Source: Cellvibrio fontiphilus
GTDB taxonomy: Bacteria; Pseudomonadota; Gammaproteobacteria; Pseudomonadales; Cellvibrionaceae
Assembly (NCBI RefSeq): GCF_035317345.1
Contig: NZ_JAYKTU010000001.1
Direction: 5' to 3' (one strand)
DNA length: 64,000 bases
Shown here: in pieces, positions 24,654 through 32,917 of the stretch
Layout of the letters: the number at the start of each line of letters is the position of its first letter
How positions within the stretch are numbered: position 1 is the first letter of the stretch
Notes under the pieces: generated by a model
The model's input: only the letters and a program-made list of their open reading frames with translations
What the model was told of the DNA's origin: nothing
Databases searched by the model: none
Position numbers and translations under genes: made by a program

Positions 24654-27449
24654 ATGCCTTATATGACCAATACCCCCCAAACCCAGCCGCCCCTGGTACT
24701 TGTCGATGGTTCTTCCTACTTATATCGCGCCTACCATGCACTGCCGCCGCTCACCAACTCCAAAGGCCAGCCCACCGGTGCGGTAAAAGGTGTGGTGAAT
24801 ATGATGCGCCGCTTGGTGAAGGACTATCCGCACAGTCCTATCGCGGTGGTATTTGATGCCAAGGGCAAAACCTTTCGCGATGAGATGTTCGCCGAATACA
24901 AAGCCAATCGCCCGCCCATGCCGGAGGATTTGCGCCCGCAGGTGCAGCCTATCCACGACATAGTGCGTGCCATGGGGCTGCCGCTACTGGTGATAGAAGG
25001 TGTCGAGGCCGACGATGTGATTGGCACCCTCGCACGCCAAGCCACTGAGCAAAAACGCGATGTGGTCATTTCCACTGGCGATAAAGACATGGCGCAACTG
25101 GTCAACGAGCACGTCACTCTGGTGAACACTATGACCGAAACGGTGCTTGATATTCCCGGTGTACAGGCTAAATACGGTTTTGGCCCCGAGTTGATGATTG
25201 ATTACCTGGCGCTGATGGGCGACAAGGTGGACAACATTCCCGGCGTACCCGGTGTCGGTGAAAAAACCGCGCAGGGTTTAATTCAGGGCATGGGTGGTTT
25301 GGATGCGATTTATGCCGATTTGGAAAAAGTGCGCAGCCTGTCTTTTCGCGGTGCCAAAACCATGCCGGAAAAATTACTTGAGCATCGTGATATGGCATAT
25401 CTGTCCTATCGCCTCGCCACGATTAAAGTGGATGTGGAATTGCCACTGACACCAGAGGCAATTCAATTGTCGCCGCCTGACAATCAACGCCTGCGTGAAT
25501 TATTTGAAGAATTGGAATTTAAAACCTGGGTAAAAGAAGTAGGTGATGGTGCAAGTACACCAACCACTGCAGCGCCACAAATTAATTCGCCCGCTGTATT
25601 ACAAGAACAAACCGAATCGGTTGTTGCAGCCGCACCCAATCAGGTTCGCTACGACATTATTCTTGATAAGCAACAATTCGCCGGTTGGTTACAGCGTTTA
25701 CAAAATGCCAGTGCATTTTCGTTTGATACCGAAACCACTGCGCTGGAAATCATGGATGCAAAAATTGTCGGTGTAAATTTTGCGATTGAAGCTGGTATTG
25801 CCGCTTATGCACCTTGTGGCCACGATTACATGGGTGCGCCCGAGCAGTTGCCGCTGGAGTGGGTGCTCGAACAATTAAAACCGCTGTTGGAAGACAACAA
25901 TAAAATAAAAATTGGTCAGAATTTAAAATACGACCGCAGTGTATTGCTCAACTACGGTATTGAATTGCGCGGCATTTATTTCGATACCATGCTCGAATCC
26001 TACGTCTGGAATTCCATTGGCAGTCGCCACAATATGGATGACCTTGCACAGAATTATCTGGATTACAAAACCGTCACTTTTGAAGAATTAGCCGGTAAGG
26101 GTGTAAAACAACTCAGTTTTAATCAATTAAAAATTGAAGACGCTGGTCACTACGCGGCGGAAGATGCGGATATCACTTTGCGTTTGCACCAATTTTTTTG
26201 GCCGCAATTGGAAAAAGTTCCATCACTCAAAAATGTGTTTGAAACGATTGAAATGCCCTTGGTGCCGGTATTGTCGCGCATCGAGCGCAATGGTGCCTTG
26301 GTGGATGCCAATTTGCTTGGCAAACACAGCATTGAATTGGGCGAGCGTTTAACCCAGCTGGAACGTAAAGCGTATGAGATAGCGGGGCAAGAATTTAATT
26401 TAAGTTCACCCAAACAATTGGGCGCTATTTTATTTGAACAACAAAAATTACCGGTTATTAAAAAAACACCTACAGGTACGCCCTCCACCGCCGAAGAAGT
26501 GTTGCAGGAATTAGCGCTGGATTACCCCTTGCCAAAAGTGCTGATGGAATATCGCGGGTTGGCAAAATTAAAATCGACCTACACCGATAAATTGCCGCAA
26601 GTGATTAACCCGCGTACTGGCCGAATTCACACTAGCTATCATCAAGCCGTGGCTGCAACCGGGCGCTTATCATCGCAAGATCCTAACCTGCAAAATATCC
26701 CGATTAAAACCGAAGAAGGGCGGCGCATTCGTCAGGCGTTTATTGCACCGGAAGGTTATCAATTAGTGGCGGCTGACTATTCGCAAATTGAGTTGCGCAT
26801 CATGGCGCATTTGTCGGACGACGCTGGTTTGCTCAGTGCGTTTGAAAAAGGGCTGGATGTACACCGCGCTACTGCAGCGGAAGTATTTGGTTGCAGTTTG
26901 GAGTCTGTCACACCGGAAATGCGCCGCAGCGCCAAGGCGATTAATTTTGGTTTGATCTACGGCATGTCGGCCTTTGGTCTTGCCAAGCAATTGCACCTCG
27001 GGCGCAACGAAGCGCAGCAATATATTGATCGCTATTTTGAGCGCTACCCCGGTGTGCAGCGCTATATGAATAACATCCGCGCCCTGGCCCATGAGCAGGG
27101 TTATGTGGAGACGCTGTTTGGTCGTCGCCTGTATCTACCCGAGATTAACGCCAAAAATAAAAACCTGCAGATGGGCGCCGAGCGCACCGCAATTAACGCG
27201 CCTATGCAGGGCACAGCGGCCGATATCATCAAAACCGCCATGATCAAGGTGCAGGCTTGGCTGGATGAATCGGGGCTGGATGCCAAAATCATCATGCAGG
27301 TACACGATGAATTGGTGCTGGAAGTGGCTGAAGCCCAGTTGGAGCCGGTGCGCGAAGGTTTGATTGCACGCATGTCAGCAGCGGCCAGCTTAAAGGTGCC
27401 GCTGTTGGTAGAGGCTGGGATAGGTAAAAATTGGGATGAGGCGCACTAG
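24654..27449 (+). CDS. polA: DNA polymerase I
   Basis: 931-residue enzyme for Okazaki-fragment maturation and repair. Domains: 5'-nuclease (about 1-300, with 'VFDAKGKTFRDEMFAEYKANRP' region and 'GVPGVGEKTA'), 3'-5' exonuclease with the metal ligands of FDTET (D358, E360) so proofreading looks active, and the polymerase with motif A 'ADYSQIELR' (near 707), motif B 'RRSAKAINFGLIYG' and motif C VHDE (883-886). ATG 24654 is the first start; ATG 24663 (MTNTPQ) is equally possible, as neither has a strong ribosome site. The middle third is richer in A/T than both ends. Downstream synteny to engB, cytochrome c4 and dsbA matches Pseudomonas. Confidence 0.97.
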   Translation: MPYMTNTPQTQPPLVLVDGSSYLYRAYHALPPLTNSKGQPTGAVKGVVNMMRRLVKDYPHSPIAVVFDAKGKTFRDEMFAEYKANRPPMPEDLRPQVQPIHDIVRAMGLPLLVIEGVEADDVIGTLARQATEQKRDVVISTGDKDMAQLVNEHVTLVNTMTETVLDIPGVQAKYGFGPELMIDYLALMGDKVDNIPGVPGVGEKTAQGLIQGMGGLDAIYADLEKVRSLSFRGAKTMPEKLLEHRDMAYLSYRLATIKVDVELPLTPEAIQLSPPDNQRLRELFEELEFKTWVKEVGDGASTPTTAAPQINSPAVLQEQTESVVAAAPNQVRYDIILDKQQFAGWLQRLQNASAFSFDTETTALEIMDAKIVGVNFAIEAGIAAYAPCGHDYMGAPEQLPLEWVLEQLKPLLEDNNKIKIGQNLKYDRSVLLNYGIELRGIYFDTMLESYVWNSIGSRHNMDDLAQNYLDYKTVTFEELAGKGVKQLSFNQLKIEDAGHYAAEDADITLRLHQFFWPQLEKVPSLKNVFETIEMPLVPVLSRIERNGALVDANLLGKHSIELGERLTQLERKAYEIAGQEFNLSSPKQLGAILFEQQKLPVIKKTPTGTPSTAEEVLQELALDYPLPKVLMEYRGLAKLKSTYTDKLPQVINPRTGRIHTSYHQAVAATGRLSSQDPNLQNIPIKTEEGRRIRQAFIAPEGYQLVAADYSQIELRIMAHLSDDAGLLSAFEKGLDVHRATAAEVFGCSLESVTPEMRRSAKAINFGLIYGMSAFGLAKQLHLGRNEAQQYIDRYFERYPGVQRYMNNIRALAHEQGYVETLFGRRLYLPEINAKNKNLQMGAERTAINAPMQGTAADIIKTAMIKVQAWLDESGLDAKIIMQVHDELVLEVAEAQLEPVREGLIARMSAAASLKVPLLVEAGIGKNWDEAH

Positions 27450-27527
27450 TTCATCAAGCTAAGCTTTTGATTTTATTGGAATCTCTGAAATAACAAAAAA
27501 ATGTGAAAGTTTTTTTGAAAAAAGTTT

Positions 27528-27555
27528 GAACTTATTTGAGTGAGGCTTGGTCTGA
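27528..27555 (+). promoter_or_regulatory. Sigma-E/AlgU-type promoter 1
   Basis: GAACTT (27528-27533), a 17-base spacer, then TCTGA (27551-27555): an exact match to the -35 and -10 consensus of sigma-E/AlgU promoters. It is in the polA-engB gap and about 85 bases before a strong terminator, so it would drive a short transcript. Confidence 0.7.
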
Positions 27556-27561
27556 GTTATG

Positions 27562-27664
27562 TGTGTTTTACGATCATGAGCTAACTCCTCCCCTAATGGC
27601 GTTTAAGCCAGCTGAGCATGAAGTGTTTTGAGCTAAGCAAACCCCGATTTTATCGGGGTTTTTT
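27562..27664 (+). ncRNA. Candidate small RNA 1 in the polA-engB interval
   Basis: Predicted transcript of about 100 bases from the sigma-E-type promoter at 27528-27555 to the terminator at 27639-27666. No credible open frame lies within it. It contains a C/T-rich stretch CTCCTCCCC (about 27584-27592) complementary to Shine-Dalgarno sequences, typical of an sRNA seed, and a small GGC/GCC hairpin. Start and end are estimates. The polA-engB gap holds Spot 42 in E. coli and the AlgU-dependent ErsA in Pseudomonas, which supports an RNA here. Confidence 0.55.
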
Positions 27665-27666
27665 TT
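27639..27666 (+). terminator. Rho-independent terminator of sRNA candidate 1
   Basis: Ten-base-pair stem AAACCCCGAT / ATCGGGGTTT (27639-27648 and 27652-27661), three-base loop, eight T in a row. It is 190 bases after the polA stop and may also end polA transcripts. Confidence 0.92.
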
Positions 27667-27760
27667 GCCTGTTAATTGCCGGATTGGGCGCGAAAACAGT
27701 GCTGCAAGTCACTCAATTGTGCAAACAATGTGGCAGTCGGGGGTTTTTTGAAATTTCACT

Positions 27761-27788
27761 GAACTTTATTGGCGGGCCTTGTGTCAGA
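27761..27788 (+). promoter_or_regulatory. Sigma-E/AlgU-type promoter 2
   Basis: GAACTT (27761-27766), 17-base spacer, TCAGA (27784-27788). The -35 is exact and the -10 differs from TCTGA by one base. Its geometry is identical to promoter 1, 233 bases upstream, and it lies behind the terminator of candidate 1, so it would start an independent transcript. Confidence 0.62.
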
Positions 27789-27861
27789 TAAGTCAGTTAA
27801 GCCAACTTATTGATTTAACGTGTTTTCTTCTCTCCGTTTTGGTTGTTTTACTCTAGCCCAT

Positions 27862-27891
27862 CTGGCGCCACCCCAAGGGTGCCAGTTTTTT
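27862..27891 (+). terminator. First terminator of sRNA candidate 2
   Basis: Stem CTGG-CACC / GGTGCCAG with a three-base CGC bulge (27862-27885), followed by six T. Less regular than the hairpin directly after it. Confidence 0.65.
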
Positions 27892-27924
27892 ATCCGATGA
27901 TTTTCTGAATCATCGGATTTTTTT
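27892..27924 (+). terminator. Second terminator of sRNA candidate 2
   Basis: Perfect eleven-base-pair stem (27892-27902 with 27908-27918), five-base loop, then six T. The T-run is only on the plus-strand side, so it does not serve engB on the opposite strand. Confidence 0.88.
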
Positions 27925-27987
27925 ATTTTTACGCAGCTATTTGTTTTGCTCGTAGTCACTAACCCCCTGTTCATCCAACACTCATGA

Positions 27988-28632
27988 CTAGTGTGGAGTC
28001 TCTGTAACTACCGGTGTGTCTGCTACTGGTTCGGGCGCCAGCCAGCCTTGCAGCTTGGCTTTCAGTTCATCCAGCCCAGCGTACTTGAGTGCTGAAAAAC
28101 ACTGGATGCTCACCAGCTTGTCCAAATTCGCTTGTTTAAGCTGTTTTTGTACCGCAAACAGCGAGTTGTTGGCCTGCATGCGGCTGAGTTTGTCGGCTTT
28201 GGTGAGCAGGATGTGCACCGGCATATTGCCCTTGATCGCCCAGTTGAGCATGGTGGTATCAAATTCCTGCAGGGGGTGGCGTATATCCATCAGTAGTATC
28301 AGCCCCTTCAGGCATTGGCGCTTTTGCAGGTATTCCGACAGGTCGCGCTGCCATTTTTCTTTTTGCTCGCGCGATACCTTGGCGTAGCCGTAACCGGGTA
28401 AATCCACCAAGCGCTGGTTGTCGCTCAGATTGAAGAAGTTGATCAACTGGGTGCGCCCCGGGGTTTTACTGGTGCGCGCCAGCTTTTGATTGGTCAGGGC
28501 ATTAATAGCGCTGGATTTACCCGCATTGGAGCGGCCAGCAAAGGCGACTTCCGCGCCAGTTTCCGGCGGACATTCGCGAATACTGGGCGCGCTCTTGGTG
28601 AAATAAGCCTTGGTAAATACGATCTCGGTCAA
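27988..28632 (-). CDS. engB: Ribosome-assembly GTPase EngB (YsxC/YihA)
   Basis: 214-residue TrmE-Era-EngA-EngB-type GTPase required for 50S ribosomal subunit assembly. G1 'GRSNAGKSS' (near residue 33), G2 region 'RTSKTPGRTQLINFF', G3 'LVDLPGYGYA', G4 'LLTKADKL', G5 'FSALK' are all present. It is transcribed towards polA and divergent from the cytochrome c4 gene. The C-terminus has a short extension (PEPVADTPVVTETPH) beyond the usual fold. Confidence 0.96.
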   Translation of the reverse strand: MTEIVFTKAYFTKSAPSIRECPPETGAEVAFAGRSNAGKSSAINALTNQKLARTSKTPGRTQLINFFNLSDNQRLVDLPGYGYAKVSREQKEKWQRDLSEYLQKRQCLKGLILLMDIRHPLQEFDTTMLNWAIKGNMPVHILLTKADKLSRMQANNSLFAVQKQLKQANLDKLVSIQCFSALKYAGLDELKAKLQGWLAPEPVADTPVVTETPH

Positions 28633-28856
28633 GATAATAACCCTTCAAAATAGTGTGTTATTAGCGCGTTGGTAATATAATGCCGGCGCTTTTCGGGCCG
28701 CCGTGCGCGCCAAAAGCGGGATTCATGCGGAATAGGGGTGGGATTGTAGCTTGTCAGCCGGTGATTAAGCGAACTTAACCCCAAGTTGCTGCGTATAACC
28801 GCCTTGTAAAGACGCACGCATAACAAGCAGATTCATCGATCAAATCGGATTAGCCA

Positions 28857-29540
28857 ATGAAACATATAGTACGCAATGCACTTTTATCACTGGGTCTGGT
28901 AGCGGTTGCCCAGGGCGCTCTGGCGGCAGGTGATGCTACAGCAGGTGCAGCCAAGGCTGCCGTGTGTGGCGCATGCCATGGTGCCGATGGCAACAGCATG
29001 GTTGGAACCTTCCCGAAATTGGCTGGTTTGGGCGAGAAGTACCTGCTGAAACAACTGCAGGACATCCAAGCCTGGGATTTGGAACAAGACGCCGCCAAGA
29101 AAGCGACTACTGGCCGTAAAGTGCCGGAAATGGTGGGTTTGCTGGCTAACCTGAACGATCAGGATCTGGCCGATATCGCCGCGCACTACGCCGCGCAAAC
29201 TACCCAGTTGTCAGGCTCCAAAGAATTGGAGGTACAGGTCAATTCGGGCTTGAAAGTTGACGCTATGGCATTGGGTGCGCGCACCTTCCGTGCCGGTAAT
29301 ATCGCCACTGGTGTGCCAGCTTGTACCGGTTGTCACGCGCCAGACGGCAAAGGCAACACGGCTGCAGGCTTCCCGCGATTGAGTGGTCAACACCCTGAGT
29401 ATATTGAAAAGCAACTGCGCGCTTTCCGCGCTGGTGATCGCACCAATGACGGCGACCAAATGACTATGCGCTCCATTGCTGCCCAGTTAAGCGATGCGGA
29501 AATCGTGGCGCTGGCCAACTATATCGCCGGTCTTCACTAA
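28857..29540 (+). CDS. Dihaem cytochrome c4
   Basis: 227-residue periplasmic electron carrier. A signal peptide (to 'GALAAG') is followed by two tandem class I cytochrome domains, each with one haem-binding motif: CGACH in the first half and CTGCH in the second. Met ligands are expected at 'VPEMVG' and 'QMTMRS'. Cytochrome c4 donates electrons to cbb3-type terminal oxidases in related bacteria. A strong terminator follows. Its neighbours engB and dsbA match the Pseudomonas gene order. Confidence 0.94.
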   Translation: MKHIVRNALLSLGLVAVAQGALAAGDATAGAAKAAVCGACHGADGNSMVGTFPKLAGLGEKYLLKQLQDIQAWDLEQDAAKKATTGRKVPEMVGLLANLNDQDLADIAAHYAAQTTQLSGSKELEVQVNSGLKVDAMALGARTFRAGNIATGVPACTGCHAPDGKGNTAAGFPRLSGQHPEYIEKQLRAFRAGDRTNDGDQMTMRSIAAQLSDAEIVALANYIAGLH

Positions 29541-29565
29541 TCCGGGTGGATAGTTAACGAGTGTT

Positions 29566-29593
29566 AAAAAAGGCGACTTCGGTCGCCTTTTTT
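29566..29593 (+). terminator. Rho-independent terminator after cytochrome c4
   Basis: Twelve-base-pair stem (29566-29577 with 29582-29593; core AGGCGAC/GTCGCCT) closed by a TTCG tetraloop, A-run before and T-run after. Confidence 0.93.
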
Positions 29594-29727
29594 GTGCCTG
29601 CCCTTTACAGATGCCACCACGGGTCGCAGAATCCGGCCCAGTTTGGGAACTAGTCTGAGCCTTGCCGGACTAAGCCCCGAGTTCATTCACTTGTCAAACC
29701 AACAACTACAAATTTGAGGAGCGGTTT

Positions 29728-30378
29728 ATGCGCATTATGGTTGCCCTGTTGGGGCTGGTGTTTTCGCTGAGTGCTTGTGCCCAGGAATCGGCTGATACTT
29801 ACAAAGAAGGTCAGCATTACGTAACTCTGGATACCCCGGTGCGCACCGCCGATCCCACCAAAATTGAAGTAGCGGAAGTGTTTGCCTATTCCTGCCCGCA
29901 TTGTTTTGATTTTGAGCCACTGTTGCACGCCTGGGAAAAAAAGCAGGATAGCGACGTATACCTGAGCCAGACCCATGCGATGTGGAACCCGCAAATGGAG
30001 CCATTGGTGCGCGGTTATTACACTTCGGTTGCACTGAAGATCAAAGACAAAACCCACATGGCTGTGTTTAATGCCCTGCATCTGGAGCGCAAACCTCTGG
30101 GCAGCGCTGAACAATGGGCTGACTTTTTTGCCACCTACGGTGTGGATAAAGCCAAAGCACTCAGCACCTACAACTCCTTCGGTGTGACCAGCCAGATCAA
30201 ACAAGCGGAAGCTCGCGCTCGCGGTTATAAAATTACCGGTACACCGGAGATGGTAGTAGAAGGTAAATACCGTATCAGCTCCCGTTTGGCCGGTGGTCAC
30301 GCTGAAATGCTGAAAGTAGTGGATTTCCTGGTCGCCAAAGTGCGTGCCGAGCGCGCTGCTGCAAAACCTGCGCAGTAA
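29728..30378 (+). CDS. dsbA: Thiol:disulfide interchange protein DsbA, predicted lipoprotein
   Basis: 216-residue periplasmic disulfide oxidase. The active site is CPHC at residues 56-59, and the cis-Pro loop is in 'ITGTPEMVV', as in DsbA. ATG 29728 has GAGGAG upstream. The signal peptide ends in LSAC (Cys17), which fits a lipoprotein signal, so this DsbA is probably anchored to a membrane rather than soluble. A terminator follows, separating it from the diguanylate cyclase gene downstream. Confidence 0.93.
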   Translation: MRIMVALLGLVFSLSACAQESADTYKEGQHYVTLDTPVRTADPTKIEVAEVFAYSCPHCFDFEPLLHAWEKKQDSDVYLSQTHAMWNPQMEPLVRGYYTSVALKIKDKTHMAVFNALHLERKPLGSAEQWADFFATYGVDKAKALSTYNSFGVTSQIKQAEARARGYKITGTPEMVVEGKYRISSRLAGGHAEMLKVVDFLVAKVRAERAAAKPAQ

Positions 30379-30397
30379 TCGCCAGCGTTTTACCCTG

Positions 30398-30430
30398 AAC
30401 CCGCGCCGCACCCGCCGCGCGGGTTTTTGT
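30398..30430 (+). terminator. Rho-independent terminator after dsbA
   Basis: Eight-base-pair stem AACCCGCG/CGCGGGTT (30398-30405 with 30418-30425), 12-base loop, followed by TTT-G-TTTTT. Confidence 0.85.
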
Positions 30431-30521
30431 TTTTATGGCCAGTGAGGGTGATTTAAGCGGCACTGGCTATACTCAATCCTATCTTCCCCAAAGCCCCATC
30501 GAGCAGTGTTCCAGAGTTTGT

Positions 30522-32255
30522 ATGACAACAAATAACAGTGACAAGAATAACTGGCGCGAAAAATACCTGAATGCGCTGGATGAACAGGATCAGTTGGAAA
30601 AACGCTTTGCCGAACAGCAGGCATTACTGCGCAGCGCTCTGGTACGTGTGAGTGTGGCGGCTGACGGTCAGGATGAAGTGTTGGACAAGATCCTCGGCAA
30701 CCTGCGCGAGAAACTGCGGGGCGATATAACTTCTCTGGATATGGCCAACCTGCTGCAGCAGTTGGAGCGCGCGGCGCTGACCTTTGAACAGCAGCGCGAG
30801 CAGGGTTCCCAGGACGTGCGCCAGGCCTTGATGGATATCGCCAAACCCCTGCAACAATTCAAGCTTTCGCGGCCGGTCAAAAAAGATCTGGGTGATTACC
30901 TTGCCCAGCTGCCGCAGCGCAGTAAAAAAGTGCGCCTCTACCCCGCACTGTTGCAGGAGTTGGCGGGTATACAGCAGCGCGCGTTAACTGAAATCGAGCA
31001 GCCCAAAACGGGTTTTCTGGATCGTCTACTGGGCGCTAAACCCGAGGTTAAAGTGTCGCCGGTCGATCAGTCGACGGATATGGATAACCCTGATGCCCTC
31101 ATGTCGGAGGAACCCCACGCGGCGTTGGAGCAGCATCGCGAAGAGGCGCGTGTCGCGCTGAATATTAACCCGCGCGCCAAAACCCAGGTGCCCGAGCTGG
31201 CGCCAGAATATGCCGAAGAAATTGCGCGGGTGCTCAATCAGTTCTTGCTCAGCCTTGAAAATGAAGTGGTGATTAAAGACAAGGTGGAGGCGATTCGCCT
31301 GCAAGTGGCCCAAGGCTTGGCGCAGACGGCCCTGATTCCCACCCTGGAAGCGGTGCGCGATCTGGTGATGGAAGCCTATTTGGCGGCTAATCAGGCCTTT
31401 GGGAACTACCTCAAAAACGTCAATCAGGAACTGGCGGAGATCTATGCCCTGCTCGGTGGCGCGGTCAAACATAATCAACAGGAACTTGCCGCCTCGCGCA
31501 AATTACAAAACGATGTGATGCGCGAAATGAACGATCTGGAAAGTACGGCTAGCAGCGCCACCGACATCAATCAACTCAAAGACAGGGTTAAATCCCAGAT
31601 CGGCAACATTCGGCAGGCGCTCGATAGCTATCAGCAAAACGAGAGCAGCCAGCAGCAATTGGCGCAGCAGTTGGCGTCACTCGGCGAAAAAATAAAAACC
31701 ATGGAAACCGAGGCTGAGCAAAACCGTAACAGCCTGGAAAAACATCGTTATAAAGCCCTGCACGATCCGCTCACGGAACTGCCCAACCGCGAAGCCTACA
31801 ACGAGCGTGCCGCCCTGGAAGTTCAACGCTGGCAGCGCTACCAGCGCCCCCTGACCATCGCGATTTTTGATATCGATTTTTTCAAAAAAATTAACGACAG
31901 TTTTGGCCATCAAGCGGGCGACAGGGTGATTAAGGTAATTGGTCGCTCTATTGCCAAACGTTTGCGTGAAGCGGATTTTTTCTGTCGTTACGGTGGCGAG
32001 GAATTTGTGGCGCTTATGCCGGAAACCGATGCCGGTGTGGCTGTTCAGGTGTTGGATAAATTGCGCGAGGCAATTGCCAAAGCGGCGTTCAATTATAAGA
32101 ACCAACCACTCTCAATTAGCGTATCTATTGGGCTCACCGAATTTAAACCCGGCGATGATTTGGTCAGCGCCTTTGAACGCGCCGATAAAGCGCTGTATCT
32201 GGCCAAGGCGAAAGGTCGCAATCGCTGCGAATTACTGGAGGATTTACCCGCATGA
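30522..32255 (+). CDS. Diguanylate cyclase with long coiled-coil N-terminus
   Basis: 577-residue cytoplasmic GGDEF protein that makes c-di-GMP. No membrane segment or signal peptide. Residues 1 to about 400 are helical and coiled-coil-rich, with Gln/Glu/Leu heptads. The GGDEF domain has an intact active site GGEEF (491-495) and an inhibitory RxxD site (READ, 482-485), so product feedback is expected. ATG 30522 (MTTNNS) is chosen; the open frame extends 29 codons upstream without a ribosome site. A cyclase (DgcH) occupies a similar place after dsbA in Pseudomonas. Its last four bases (ATGA) overlap the cupredoxin-like gene, opening a five-gene operon. Confidence 0.92.
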   Translation: MTTNNSDKNNWREKYLNALDEQDQLEKRFAEQQALLRSALVRVSVAADGQDEVLDKILGNLREKLRGDITSLDMANLLQQLERAALTFEQQREQGSQDVRQALMDIAKPLQQFKLSRPVKKDLGDYLAQLPQRSKKVRLYPALLQELAGIQQRALTEIEQPKTGFLDRLLGAKPEVKVSPVDQSTDMDNPDALMSEEPHAALEQHREEARVALNINPRAKTQVPELAPEYAEEIARVLNQFLLSLENEVVIKDKVEAIRLQVAQGLAQTALIPTLEAVRDLVMEAYLAANQAFGNYLKNVNQELAEIYALLGGAVKHNQQELAASRKLQNDVMREMNDLESTASSATDINQLKDRVKSQIGNIRQALDSYQQNESSQQQLAQQLASLGEKIKTMETEAEQNRNSLEKHRYKALHDPLTELPNREAYNERAALEVQRWQRYQRPLTIAIFDIDFFKKINDSFGHQAGDRVIKVIGRSIAKRLREADFFCRYGGEEFVALMPETDAGVAVQVLDKLREAIAKAAFNYKNQPLSISVSIGLTEFKPGDDLVSAFERADKALYLAKAKGRNRCELLEDLPA

Positions 32256-32905
32256 ACATTCGTGTAGCCCGCTGTGCAGTGCAGCTGCTCATCAGCTGTT
32301 TTTTTATTTGGCCGGCAAGTCTGATGGCAGTGGAATTTACGGCGCGGGTAGTGGACAACAACAATATGCCGCTGGAGCATGCGGTTGTGGCTTTAATTTC
32401 CGCGCAGCAGCCGGATTACAGCCAGCTGCCTGCTGCGGTTATGGATCAGCGGCAAAATATGTTTGTGCCCCGTGTGCTGGCAATTCGCACCAATACCCAG
32501 GTGCGCTTTCCCAACAGTGACGATGTACGCCACCATGTATATTCGTTTTCGCCTGCTAAAAAATTTGAATTGCGCCTGTACCACGGCTCAAGTGCAGAGC
32601 CGGTGCTGTTTGATAAAGCTGGCACAGTGGTGCTGGGCTGTAATATCCACGACTCAATGCTCGCGTATATTTATGTAGTCGATACCGAATATTTTGCAGT
32701 GACCGATGCGCGTGGCCAGCTCAGCATAAATGCGCCGGCGGGAAGCTATCAAATGCAAGTATTCCACCCGCGCTTGCAGCAGGATTTTGCTCCTGTCGCA
32801 GTACAACTTGACGGGGGCAAAAATCACCACCAACAAATCCAGTTGACACAGTTGAGTGCAGCCGATGCGGCAGCGCCGGCAGACGATTTATCGACGCTGT
32901 TTTAA
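32252..32905 (+). CDS. Secreted cupredoxin-like protein (often annotated methylamine utilization protein)
   Basis: 217-residue secreted protein with a signal peptide ending near 'SLMAVE'. A small beta-sandwich follows, resembling plastocyanin-like folds: candidate copper ligands are His94/His95 in 'VRHHVYSF' and Cys130, His133 and Met136 in 'GCNIHDSM'. A C-terminal carboxypeptidase-regulatory-like part ('DARGQLSINAPAGSYQM') comes after. It overlaps the cyclase gene by ATGA and is followed 12 bases later by the GGDEF-EAL gene. No methylamine dehydrogenase genes are near, so that common label is not supported; periplasmic electron transfer or copper/redox sensing is more plausible. Confidence 0.75.
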   Translation: MNIRVARCAVQLLISCFFIWPASLMAVEFTARVVDNNNMPLEHAVVALISAQQPDYSQLPAAVMDQRQNMFVPRVLAIRTNTQVRFPNSDDVRHHVYSFSPAKKFELRLYHGSSAEPVLFDKAGTVVLGCNIHDSMLAYIYVVDTEYFAVTDARGQLSINAPAGSYQMQVFHPRLQQDFAPVAVQLDGGKNHHQQIQLTQLSAADAAAPADDLSTLF

Positions 32906-32917
32906 CCGGAACACACC

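Larger units (their letters stand above)
27795..27924 (+). ncRNA. Candidate small RNA 2 (ErsA/Spot 42 position)
   Basis: Predicted transcript of about 97 or 130 bases from promoter 2 to one of two tandem terminators (27891 or 27924). A pyrimidine-rich, probably unpaired stretch (TTTTCTTCTCTCCG, about 27832-27845) could be the seed and Hfq contact. A 5' hairpin with TAAGT/ACTTA arms is possible. No protein-coding frame was seen. By position (between polA and engB), orientation and promoter type it resembles ErsA of Pseudomonas; sequence homology could not be tested. The polA-engB gap is 538 bases and is explained by the two RNA units. Confidence 0.6.

Noticed and set aside
25450..26520. A/T-rich middle part of polA as a sign of recombination
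   Set aside because: The reading frame, domain order and motifs are intact across the segment, and similar A/T-richer coding is found at 32.9-36.6 kb. Ordinary variation in codon use is enough to explain it.
28629..28826. 65-codon minus-strand frame directly upstream of engB, overlapping it by four bases
   Set aside because: The position looks operonic, but there is no ribosome site, the sequence is Arg/His/Ser-rich without pattern, and it covers the engB-cytochrome c4 promoter region.
32252..32905. Methylamine utilization function for the cupredoxin-like protein
   Set aside because: This label is attached to the family by habit. No methylamine dehydrogenase subunit or maturation gene is in the window.
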